Shown one piece after another: positions 1-10,598 of a stretch of DNA of 64,000 nt. Where the stretch lies: NCBI RefSeq assembly GCF_048128805.1, contig NC_136019.1:11146905-11210904 (forward strand). Reading direction: 5' to 3'. The position numbers and the translations under genes were made by a program. Every line of letters begins with the position of its first letter. Position 1 is the first letter of the stretch. The notes under the pieces are model-generated. The model saw nothing but the letters and a program-made list of their open reading frames with translations. It did no database searches and was not told the DNA's origin. The stretch is from Centroberyx gerrardi. Lineage: Eukaryota; Chordata; Actinopteri; Beryciformes; Berycidae.

Positions 1-540
1 CTCAAAAATGCATGGTGATCAAGCTAAAAACAAGGCTGCTTTTCTCTAAAAGCAGCCTCAAAACTTGACAATTTGGAGATACAAGGTTTTCACCTTATGA
101 CACATGCGTGCACACCAGATTGCCTTGTACAGTTTAATTTATAATTGATACACTTGCAAAACCACAAACCCACAAAGAAATTCCAATAATTGTACTAATT
201 ATGTAACAATTGCAAGTGGTTTCACATTGTGGGATATTTCATTCTGAGGCATCTGAGGTTTTCGATCCGAAATCAAAAACTTGGACTTAAAAAACAAACA
301 TATCACTCATATCAGAGTATCTTTTTATTGTTTGAAAACAAATAAACGTTTTACAGTATCCACGATATTATGACTTCTCTGTGCCAAAGTGCATTCGTGT
401 GCACACGGCTTCCATGCGTGCCATGTTAGGCCTGGTAAAACAAAGTCAGACACTTCTAAATAAAAGTCAGACACTTCTGTAATCAGTACCTGGGAAGGAA
501 ATGATATTGCCTTCAACTGAACATGCCCCTTTCCTCACAG
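1..540. other. Intron sequence upstream of the first visible capg exon
   Basis: No coding exon could be supported here. The stretch is AT-rich and ends with a pyrimidine tract and the cag acceptor that opens the capg exon at 541. It is most simply an intron of capg, whose exons for the first gelsolin-like domain must lie left of the window. Confidence 0.6.
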
Positions 541-3202
541 GAGGGAGGCGTGGAGTCCGGCTTCAGGAGGGCTCAGGGTTCGGGGACGGTGCACAGGCTG
601 TACCAGATCAAAGGGAAGCGCAACATCCGTGCCAAGGAGGTGGAGCTGTCCTGGGAGAGCTTCAACAAGGGAGACTGCTTCATCCTCGACCTCGGCGAGG
701 TGAGAGAAAACACTCCTCAAATCCAGCTTTTACAGTTTTTACACATTTCAGTGAAAGTTTTTCTCTTTCGATCCAGCTGAGTGACAGGTCTGGACATACA
801 AAAAATGTATTTTGCTCACATTGCTTTCAAAAACCAGATATGGAAGTGGTCAGGCTAACATTGTGATTGAATTTACTACTACATTTTTTTAACATAATCC
901 AGCCACAATGGGAATACAAGCAGTGTAAGGAGATGAAAAGGGAAAGTGGTAGTAAGTAATGCAGGTACAGATTTAAATAAATACAACAGGAGAAGCATAA
1001 CAGCTGTAATTAAGCCTAGTGTGGACATACAGTTATGTGGCCTCATCAAGTCTGATCTTTTGAATCTGATCTTGAAAATCAAGTCAAAGTGACAACTGTA
1101 ACAGTAGACTCTCCTGGTACTTCCCTAAATCTGAGTAGATCTGTATGCCTAATATATAGGAGGTTAAATGAAAAATATGCCATGTAGCTATATTGAAAAA
1201 AATGAAATGGTTTGCTGTGAAACATGCAGTGAGACTGTCAGACTTATATGATCTCATGCTGCTTCCTCGGCTTCCAGACCATCATGTCGTGGATCGGCTC
1301 CCAGGCCAACATCTTCGAGAAGCAGAAAGTGCGCGAGATCGCCTCGCTGATCCGTGACACAGACAGACACGGTAAAGCCCGCATCGTGGACATCTGCGAG
1401 GGGGAGGAGCCACCAGAGATGCTCAAGGTAAACTCTCTTAACAGTTGTCCTCTCAGTTCAGCAGGCTGTGCCTCAGTGTATTCAAATGTTTCATTTAATT
1501 CTAAAGACTTGGTAGACTAAGATAAGAGGTTGATAGTCACTTACGAATCTTCCCTTCAATAACAGTCACTTAATTCATACTTTATACTTATAGAGGACAT
1601 TATTAATGTTTACTGTGATTCACCACCATCATCAGAATCCATTGCAGAATGGTTGTCAATATAAAAAATGCTTTGAAATCAAGTGACACTAGAAGAAATC
1701 AGTCCCAAAGAAAGCTCCGAATCTGTTTTTTCAGTCGCTAAGGTTTCTGAGGTTGGTGTCAGCTTTGCTTACATAAACATCCCCACTCTCTTGATGAGCA
1801 GGTCCTGGGCCCGGTGCCAGCGCTCGCAGAGAGCACTCCAGAGGAGGACAGCAAAGCAGACGCCTCCAACTCTGCCTCCCTCTACAAGGTAGCTTCACTT
1901 GCCAAACAGTCAATATTGCATCCATATGCCAAAACTATTACTATATTTGTGTCTAAAAACGTTTTTGTGTTAAACCTGCTTTTTGTAATCAAACAAAAGA
2001 GAAACCCTGTGTTCATTTGCTCCACAGGTGTCTGATGCGACAGGCTCGATGACGATGACCAAAGTGTCGGAGAAGAGCCCATTTGCCAAGGAGCTGCTGG
2101 TGCGCGACGACTGCTTCATTCTGGACAACGGGGCCAACGGAAAGATCTTCGTCTGGAAAGGTGAGGAAATACTCGACCCCCAACCAGAAAACCTCTGCCT
2201 CCTGAAAAGCATACCTGGGGACAGTTGTTTGATCAGTAGCTAATTGAATGAATTGTTTTACAAGCATTGTGAAAAATGTTGATCAACACTTTCATGGGGA
2301 GATGAGACTGAGGTGAGATATCAGAGTTTAGCCATCTCTTCCTCTCCTGTCATTTTGAGTTATAGTCCATTCACTAATTTTTTCAACATTTACTTTATTA
2401 CTTTATTTACTTTATGGTGTCAAACTTAGCTTGAAATTAACTGCTGTCTCAGCTAACAAAGACACCTCAAATAAAAAGACACAGATGTGACAGTAAAGTT
2501 TGTAAGGCGACATATTTTGAGGGATTATTTCCTGGTTAAGACTTCCATTTCTTGCTGTGGGCGTCAGGTGTTTGACAGAAAGCAGAGTGTACCGTAACGC
2601 AGCACTGAAATGAAAACACTCAACTCAGGCACAATAAAGTAAGAATAAAACAGAGAAATGATGACAAAACCAAATTAAGGCTCGGTAATTCTCAAGTCTG
2701 TGGAAGTTGATTTTCATACTGTACAAGAATGAATGGCAGCACATGGCTGCACCTCTTCAACCACAAGTACCAATCTAGTTCATTGATGGCCGACAGGTAG
2801 CGGAGCCAATGCTGAGGAGAAGAGGGAGGCCCTAAAGATGGCGGATAACTTCATCCAGCAAATGAACTACCCCAGGATGAAAACACAGGTGAGCCTTAGA
2901 TATTAGATTAGACATTACTGTAGCAACTGTTCTGTCTGGTGCCAAACTGTACAAAGGAAAACCAGATACATTCTCATCCTTACTGTAAACTTGCAGCTTG
3001 TTATGATGTTAAATGATATTTTACAGGTCTGGGATTATCACCTCCACTAAATGAAACCATTTGCTGTACTGTAAATGCTTTATGCGTATACAATCAGCAG
3101 TTAAAATATATGTAAACTCTGTATTCTATTGTTCAGGTGGAGATCCTGCCACAAGGGAGGGAGACCATCATCTTCAAGCAATTTTTCAAGAACTGGAACT
3201 AA
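541..3202 (+). CDS. capg: Macrophage-capping protein (gelsolin-like actin capping protein), 3' part of the gene
   Basis: CapG caps the barbed ends of actin filaments in a calcium- and phosphoinositide-dependent way, in cytoplasm and nucleus. Six exons are visible: 541-699, 1278-1427, 1802-1888, 2028-2160, 2797-2888 and 3137-3202, all with GT-AG borders and matching phases. They encode the end of domain S1 or the S1-S2 linker ([29 protein letters not shown]), domain S2 ([37 protein letters not shown]), an acidic linker ([10 protein letters not shown]) and domain S3 ([17 protein letters not shown], ending FKQFFKNWN). The C-terminus closely matches my memory of human CAPG, which also stops after three domains; gelsolin and villin have six. 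The N-terminal exons are outside the window, so the gene is cut by the window edge, not broken. Fish carry two capg copies, and I cannot say which this is. Confidence 0.93.
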
Positions 3203-4165
3203 ACATTTCATGGGGAAATTCACATATCTTGCACTCATGAGAAATTAGCTTGAACCCAACAGTCTCAGTATCTCAATATCTCAGTCTTCTGTCAAAAAAC
3301 GACAGCATCTGATACACATCGACATTCATGTTTTTTTTATATGCGTCTACTTGTATGTACATATTTGTAAGGTTCTGCACTAACGGAGCATTGCTTGTTT
3401 TAGACTTAGGTAGAATCAGAGATGTGATGCCACTTTTATATGCATATAAGTATATGAAGGGTTTCATTTCAAAAAGCTATATTGCTATATTTTGGAAAAA
3501 ATGTTGCTACCTGACATTCATCAGGCAATATTGGAAAAACATAAATGATTCTGTCTGTTTTATAAGCAAATGTGTTAATTGACTTTCATGTCAGCAGTCA
3601 ATATAGGAGAGTGGGTGGGTTAAATGGTGGAAATCTCATTTTGGAACAAAACTCTTCATATATATATATACAAACACAGTTTCCTCACCGGGATTCTTTC
3701 ATCTCATCTTATTTCATCTCCAAACAAAATCTGAGATATTTTTTTCAAATGTCACCCATCAGCACTGTCACACAGATCTTTAGGTGTTGTTGTGATTGGA
3801 AAAGTTGATTGTCTTCCTCTTAGAATTTACTGTTTTAGAGCCGACGGTGCCTCATATTCCTGAGTCTGCCTTAAAGGAAACAGGTCAAATTAGTAAATTC
3901 TTGTGAGAGTGAGCATAAAGCTAACGAGGGATAAAAAAGCGCCTGTATCTTATTTTTACATAACTTTTCATCATGAGGACCAGACCGCCTACTCCTGTTA
4001 AATCTTCTAAATCTAAGTCTTAAATTGTTGTTTTTAAAGCCAAGAAGATTCCAGTGAATGAGTTTGGATTTGTCGGGGTGTTTTTTTTACATTTGTTTAA
4101 AAGTAACATAGATGTATTTTCCTGCATTTGAAAATATGAAAATAAATTCCAAACTGAGTCCACTT
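3203..4165 (+). other. capg: capg 3' untranslated region with poly(A) signal
   Basis: AT-rich non-coding sequence follows the capg stop codon. A canonical AATAAA lies at 4141-4146, so transcription probably ends near 4160. Part of this UTR (about 3449-3672) resembles other stretches in the window and may be an old unclassified repeat. Confidence 0.6.
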
Positions 4166-4810
4166 GTACATTAAGTGGTTTGATTCTCCTTTGCCAGCAG
4201 TTATACCAGCAATTAAAATGCTATGATCATAATAATAATTCTGGCAATTTCCCCTGTTATGACACGTTTGGTTTCACCTCTGCTCTGGATATCCAGAGGC
4301 TCGGTTGTGCCTCCGCCCATGACAGTCAACCAATGGTATCACCAAACGCTTTCTACATAACCTTCATTGAAACTCTGTTGTCCCTGTTGCCATGGCGACA
4401 TATATAAATCTGATAATGTGACAGCAGATCACAATCAGGGTCCGCTGTAACTTCAAGCTCACACTCCATAGACTGGAAGCACACAATCAATTTTTTAAAG
4501 TCAAAATTAGTGTGTTCATTGAAAGCCAATAGGAACAACTGTTAATATAACTTTAACTCCAATCTAGCATTAATTAATTAATTACAACTGAACTCCCATC
4601 AAGATTTTGACCAAATTCAACCCCAGCTAAATCATTCCACACTAAGAATACCAGGGTCAAGGGTCAAGATCCTGCATCTTTTTTTTCAGCACCTTTGGAG
4701 AAGTCTAAAAAATTAACTGGGAACTGGCAACTTTGATACTTAATTAGTCCAAAAACTACTGAAGTTTTTTCTTCTGCAGAGAGTAACTAAAGCTACATAT
4801 ACAGCATATC

Positions 4811-4875
4811 TAATAATAATAATAAAATTGATTTATATAGCACTTACAGTTACAAAGTGCTTCAAAAACAGTAGT
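4811..4875 (-). repeat. LINE (L2/Rex1-like) 3' tail relic
   Basis: The + strand reads an AAT microsatellite followed by tttatatagcac and acaaagtgctt. This is the reverse complement of the typical L2-like LINE 3' end, and it matches the tail of the intact LINE fragment at 53480-53560 in the same orientation. No coding part remains. Confidence 0.55.
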
Positions 4876-5116
4876 AAGAAATCCAACGAGAAAAAAAAAA
4901 GACGTGAAAAGTAAAAACAGGAAACGAGACTGGTAACACCACTGTTCAAGTAACTGCAAGCCTAAAATGCTGAGTTTGCAGAAGTGTTTTAAAAGAAGAT
5001 TGTTTGGGCGGATCTACTCAACGTTCATCTTATTGTTGCTTCAAGGCCACCAAAGATAATAACTGTCTCGTCTCTTCTTATCCATTTATGGCCTATTATT
5101 GTTGACTACAGGTTGA

Positions 5117-5131
5117 AGGGGTGTGTGTGTG

Positions 5132-5172
<41 letters not shown>

Positions 5173-5344
5173 CCAGTGTCAGTTCATGTTCATGTTACAG
5201 AAACACTGTTGGGGATCCTAACCCTAAAAGGTTAACTGCAGGTATTTAAACAAACATAAAACATTTTAACATAAAACATCTTGGTCTTAATCATAGCTGT
5301 TTTTTTTTTTTACACTTTTCATGCATTCATTTGCAGTGTACTTC

Positions 5345-5388
<44 letters not shown>

Positions 5389-5411
5389 TGTGTGTGCGTG
5401 TCTGTGTGTGA
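5117..5411. repeat. Paired (TG)n microsatellites
   Basis: Two long TG runs, about 5117-5171 and 5348-5411, are separated by some 175 bp of ordinary sequence. Each has a few interruptions. No function is evident. Confidence 0.85.
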
Positions 5412-5989
5412 AGCCACTGCACTGTGACGTCTGAACGACTGCTAACAATCATGTTTACATTGGTTTTTATATGATATGAAGTTTATGACAGAAGGTTCAT
5501 GATGGCGTAACCCTTCTCCTTCAATGTGTGCCAGCGTGCCAAATGGAAGCTTTTATGGCTGTTTATGTTAGAACGGGAAAAGATAGATTGATTAGAGTAA
5601 ATAACAGCTATCACTTTCTATCACCAGTATTATGTGTGTCAAGGCATCATAAGATCTGACTGATATCTTGGTATTGAGGAGGCAGAGGGTCTGCTTTTCT
5701 GTCAGGGTCTGTATTGATGAGGCGAATGATGAGGCCCTTGACTGACTTTTACTACAAATTAATCATTCCTGCACTGGATCTGACTAACCTGATTTAATTA
5801 TGAATCATATTTGTATCATAAAATGCTCTTTTCTTTTCTTTTTCTCACACTATGTGGCAAACATTGCATCAGCTCATACTGAAATCATACCATTAGATAA
5901 TGTTTCACCCCAAACCACCAAGTCAATCGAGCCTTGATTTCCTAATCTTTGAAGTCATTTTTATAGCCTTGCTTTGATACAAGGATCTT

Positions 5990-6165
5990 TTGTTTATAGT
6001 TTTTGATCTTCCTTTTATCAATTACTTTCATGTTTCTTGCCCTACTTTTATATTTCTTACCTGGCTTGCACTGGTTTTGCTTTCAATTTTTCATTCTTTC
6101 AAGCACTTTTTAACACATTTTTAACATGCTAAAAAGTGCTATATAAATAAAGATTATTATAATTT
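5990..6165 (+). repeat. LINE (L2/Rex1-like) 3' tail relic
   Basis: Sequence ending in agtgctatataaataaagattatt has the form of an L2-like LINE 3' terminus on the + strand. A very similar stretch ends near 27885. No open frame is preserved. Confidence 0.45.
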
Positions 6166-6327
6166 TATATATTTAAAAAAAAACCCATCACACTTCCAGT
6201 TGTATGTCAGCTCCACTAATTAATAATATGATCAATATGATTGTATTATTAGTAATACTATTGTAATACCAGCTGAAAATCATCTGCGTCACTCTAAGGC
6301 CAGAGTTCAGCCTGCTCTTATCACTGT

Positions 6328-6560
6328 TATAAAACAGATGATTTCATCCCGCCTTTATTGTAAAACAGCAGCGACTGCCGGGAAGCCAGCAGGGATTTTA
6401 TATTTGATTCCTCTGCAGAAACGTTGCCTCGCCAGCTCAGAGGCCATAAAAAGTCCAAAGGTCAGGGAGACACAGAAAGGTAGAAATAAGTTGGACAGGC
6501 AGCGCCGGACGTCCAGTCTCCTCCACCAGCAGACCTGCACCTGCTCTCCTCCAGAAACAG
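6328..6560 (+). promoter_or_regulatory. Probable promoter and non-coding first exon of the SPRY gene
   Basis: A TATA box (TATAAAA, 6328-6334) is followed by a probable untranslated exon that ends in a good donor (aaacag|gtagg, exon end 6560). The next exon begins near 7243 after tctttctcag and carries the ATG at 7251. The start of transcription near 6360 is inferred from the TATA spacing only. Confidence 0.4.
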
Positions 6561-6962
6561 GTAGGACAACCAACAACCACGGGAACTCTGGGAATATTAG
6601 GACGGCATGTGTCTGATATGACCTAATGTGTAACTAACATATTTAAATTCTAATATTTTTTGGACATGTTTTTTGTTACTTTGATATCTGATACATTTTT
6701 AGTGTAAATGATTTTGTGTTGTGGGCACATTGGATGTTAAAAGGAGTTGGGAAAATTGGTCTGCTTTGTTTTTAATTGACATTCAGGTATCATTGACATT
6801 ACAAATCATTTTCAATGGTTTGGATTTGTCATAGGACCATGAAAGAAATTATTCACGAGGGATGGTGTCAGTTATTGTTTACAATGAAAGAAATAATGAA
6901 TTGTTGAGCGTATTTGTAACAAAATTCTCTCTTTATTTGGCAATACTGGTGGTTACTTCAAG

Positions 6963-7018
6963 GTTTCTGCTGGACAAAAGCTTCTATATTAGTTTCTGCT
7001 GGACAAAAGCTTTATGTT
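6963..7018 (+). repeat. Short tandem duplication of about 30 bp
   Basis: The 20-mer tttctgctggacaaaagctt occurs twice, about 30 bp apart, inside the first intron of the SPRY gene. It is a simple local duplication. Confidence 0.8.
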
Positions 7019-7250
7019 AGTTCTGTACAGCTGAAGTCGGCTGAAACTTTATCAAGGTTTTACAGTAACATTGTTTATGTCTCACAAAGAATAGCTGCCT
7101 TGCATATTTACACTTTATATTTGCTCTTAAAGTTTCTGTTTCATTTCTTATTTGTATAGGTGTGGTAAAGCTTGATTTAAGTGATGTTAAGTCATCAGAC
7201 TTCACAGCTCCAGGCATCTTACAAGTGTTTTCTCTTTCTCAGGAGTAAGA

Positions 7251-7913
7251 ATGCCACATTTCGAGATGAAGAGTATTCTGAAGAAAAGTAGGTGTTTTGC
7301 TTTATCCAACTATTGTTATACTGTTGCAACATTAGTGATTGATAATTTGGAACCTTTGCTCAGATCAAGTCTACGTGATGCGTGGATCTTAAATAATGTT
7401 CATATCATTCATGGATTAAATCCAAGCTGATATCAAGGCCATCCGTGTTAATAATTGCTTAGATTGTAGCTGTAAATGCTTGATGATGACATATTTCCAT
7501 AAGGACTTAGCCAACGAAGCTTATTCAATTTTCTTTGCTATTTGGAACGATTTATATCATCTAACTTGGATTTACTTCCTCTGTCTCACAACAAGAAAAA
7601 GTTTACTCTCATGTTTTGCTCATTTTCTGGACTTGCTCCATTCTCAATTGAAAGAGACAGTCAGCTATAAAGCCACATTAACAGTGACTTGGACAGCTGA
7701 AGCTCATCTCCTCTGCCTCTCTCTCTCTCCCAGAGCTGAGCTCGGACTTGAAGGAGGAGAGCAGCACCCAGAGCAGCTCTATCGGAGCGGTGCGCTGGAC
7801 CCTGCCGCAGGAGAGCACCACGGCCCACAGCTCGGCCCCCAGCAGGACCGCCAAGACTACACACTCACAGGTACAATACACATCTGTGCAGAGGAGCGCA
7901 CATGCACACACAC

Positions 7914-7952
<39 letters not shown>

Positions 7953-10391
7953 CACACACATGTACACAGGCTCACCAATGGTTTCAGTTTGTACTGTGCA
8001 GCTTTTTAAGGTGTGCTCTGCACGAACGCCACCAACACAACTTCCTGACTTCCTTCCTTCCTGATTTTCACTCTGACAAGCAAATCCAATTAATTTATTT
8101 GTTTGGTTGTTACTGATATTTCTCTCCTGTTATTGGTGTGTGTCGATATTCTGCTTGTGCGCTGCTCTGTTGAGGCTGAATGCATTTCTAAACCAATCTG
8201 ATGAGTTTCACATCTAGGTTGGTTATGAAATTCATAAAAAATCTATGAATATAAGTAAATACATTAAACATCACCTGTTGTGTGTCCTGCAGCAACATCC
8301 CCGTCAGAACGGCCTTAAGGATCTGCGCAGCCTTCAGGAGTGTGTCCAGTTCATCGAACACTGGAAGGAACAAGTGGACCAAGTCTGCAAGGTAGGATCC
8401 GAGAGAGAGAAAGGAAGGAAGGAAGGAAGGAAGGAAGGAGAACGAAAGAGAATGCAGACAGATCAAAGTCACTATTTAATCTCAGCGCTCTTTCAAATTT
8501 AATGATACATAATGAGGGCAAAGAACAAGGAAATAGACAGTAGAGAAATGCAGGGCTGATGTGCATCATGTGAAACCTGTAGACATGAGGAACCAGGCAA
8601 GGAACTCCAGATACTGATGAGGGTTTGCCCCATTTTCCTATAACCCTCAATTTCTTTTAATATAGAGATTATCATAGATTGCTGCCACCTCAGGAAAAAA
8701 AAGCAAACAAAACATTTCAGATGAGAGTCCATTGCTTGTGAACAGGCTATGAGGCTGACCAGAGCAGAAAACAAGGTGGTGTAACCCATCATGGTTGATC
8801 ATTTTACCTTGTTAAAAGTTCATAGGTGCAGATAAAGCTTGCAGATGTGCAGAAATTCACTTTAAAACCCACAATTGTGACTCAGCGCCAAGATAAAAAA
8901 AGACCCTTACTTAACAGGTAAGGGGTTTCCTCTCTGAGGTCGAACAAGTTTGGGCGAATGAGAGTTTATGAGCATAGAGATTATACAGGTCGGTTAAGCG
9001 TTGCTACGGGAAATGATTACTTGGTTGCTCATGCAGAGAGTGATGACGGAGTTAATTGAGTGGGTGGATGCTGATAGGATGCATGTCGTTGACTCTTTTA
9101 CAGCCCAGTTAAGTTACCCTCTGCCCTGTACGGGCTGGGGCAGGCAGGGTGGGCTCCAACACACAGCAGGTGTGATCTGATGGACGCTGTCGGAGTTACA
9201 TATGAGGTTAGAGGAGGGACAGGTTGTGAGAATGGAAAAACATCCCCATGTGGCCTATTTAACTGAGCTTTGACCCACAAATAGGCCACAGTTGGTGGAT
9301 TTTCTGACCAGAATGACCTTTTGAAATATGTAGCCTAACTATCAAGTGGTGTAAACAAAAACACCTGCTGCCCTATTTTACCGAGCTTTGACCGTAAAAC
9401 ACCTTATCCAGAGTGTATGATCCTGACTGACGCTGTGTTGTTGCTGCAGGGCGAGGTCGACCCGGAGGAGGGCAGCAGTAAGAAGGAGGCCCACAGCTCA
9501 GACCGGCGAGCTGAGCGCAGTCTGGAGGAGAGCAGGAAGCTCATCCTGGAGTGGGCCAGCGAGCTCCACCACGTCGACAAGGTCAGTAGATACACCATGG
9601 GACATGTGACAGGGTGGGGGTGGGGTGGGGGGGGGGTGGGGGGGGGTGGGGGGGGGGGGGGGTGGGGGTGGCACAGAGGCTGGAGAGACTGTCCTGTAAC
9701 TGAAAGGTCACAGGTACAGTCAGTGTGTTTCTACCAGCAGCGAGATACTGCTCACTCAGTGTTAGTCACTCTGCATACAAGCATCAACCAAATTCCTAAA
9801 ATGGAAATGGAATCATGCTTGCATTCATGATTTTTCCACCTAATATATTATGAAACATTCATCTCTGCCACATTTTCATCATTAGATTAAACTCAATTTT
9901 AATATATACCCAATAACCACACATCAAACTTTGCTTTTGAGGCAAAAACAACCATACTGAACTACACTCTTCTGTGTCCTCAGCTACTGAAAGAGACGCC
10001 CTGGGCGACAGACAGCTGTGAAAAGGAGACGGAACAAGAGGTGGACGCCAAAGAGGAAAAGCAAATGAGGATCATGGAGTGGGCCAAGGAGCTGCAGAGG
10101 GCCTCAGAGGTGAGGGGTGGAAAGACTTGAAGTAAATTCCAGGGGGAAACATGGTTGTCACCAGAACCCAGAGAGGCAAATTACATTTTGAATGGCTCTT
10201 CTGCTGTCTGGCCTGTAACTAGTAGGCACAGAGATCAAGATACCTAATAACTTCAATAATATATAGTAGATAGTGAGTTTACTGTCATGCCAACGGTTAT
10301 ATTCTCAGTGCAGGTGTCATGTTTTTGAAAAGGGCGGATATGCCCTTTTGGAAAAGGAAACAGTGTGAGATCATGCAGTTTATGTCGGTCT

Positions 10392-10433
<42 letters not shown>

Positions 10434-10567
10434 AGCTGCGGCGTGCCGAGTGACGAGCTCGGTCAAGTGTTGCGCCTGCTGGGCCTGAAGAAGAAGAGGC
10501 TGGTCAACCTCCTGCCTCTGCTGGAGTTCATCACCTGGTCTCTGCTCAAGGAGGACAGCATGGTGAG

Positions 10568-10598
<31 letters not shown>

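Larger units (their letters stand above)
4166..6320. other. Intergenic region between capg and the SPRY gene
   Basis: No coding potential was recognised. The region holds two worn LINE 3' tails (4811-4875 and about 5990-6165) and two long TG microsatellites (5117-5171 and 5348-5411). Confidence 0.55.

Noticed and set aside
7480-8116. Open frames around 7480-8116 with His-Thr runs
   Set aside because: They run through a CA microsatellite and cross the real exon 7734-7870 in other frames. Dinucleotide repeats give artificial His-Thr or Val-Cys proteins; the same applies near 10400, 39040, 45180 and 52100.
9417-9830. Open frame with a Gly/Trp-rich stretch
   Set aside because: Its first part is the real exon 9450-9581; the Gly/Trp part is read-through into the intronic G-run tract after a good splice donor.
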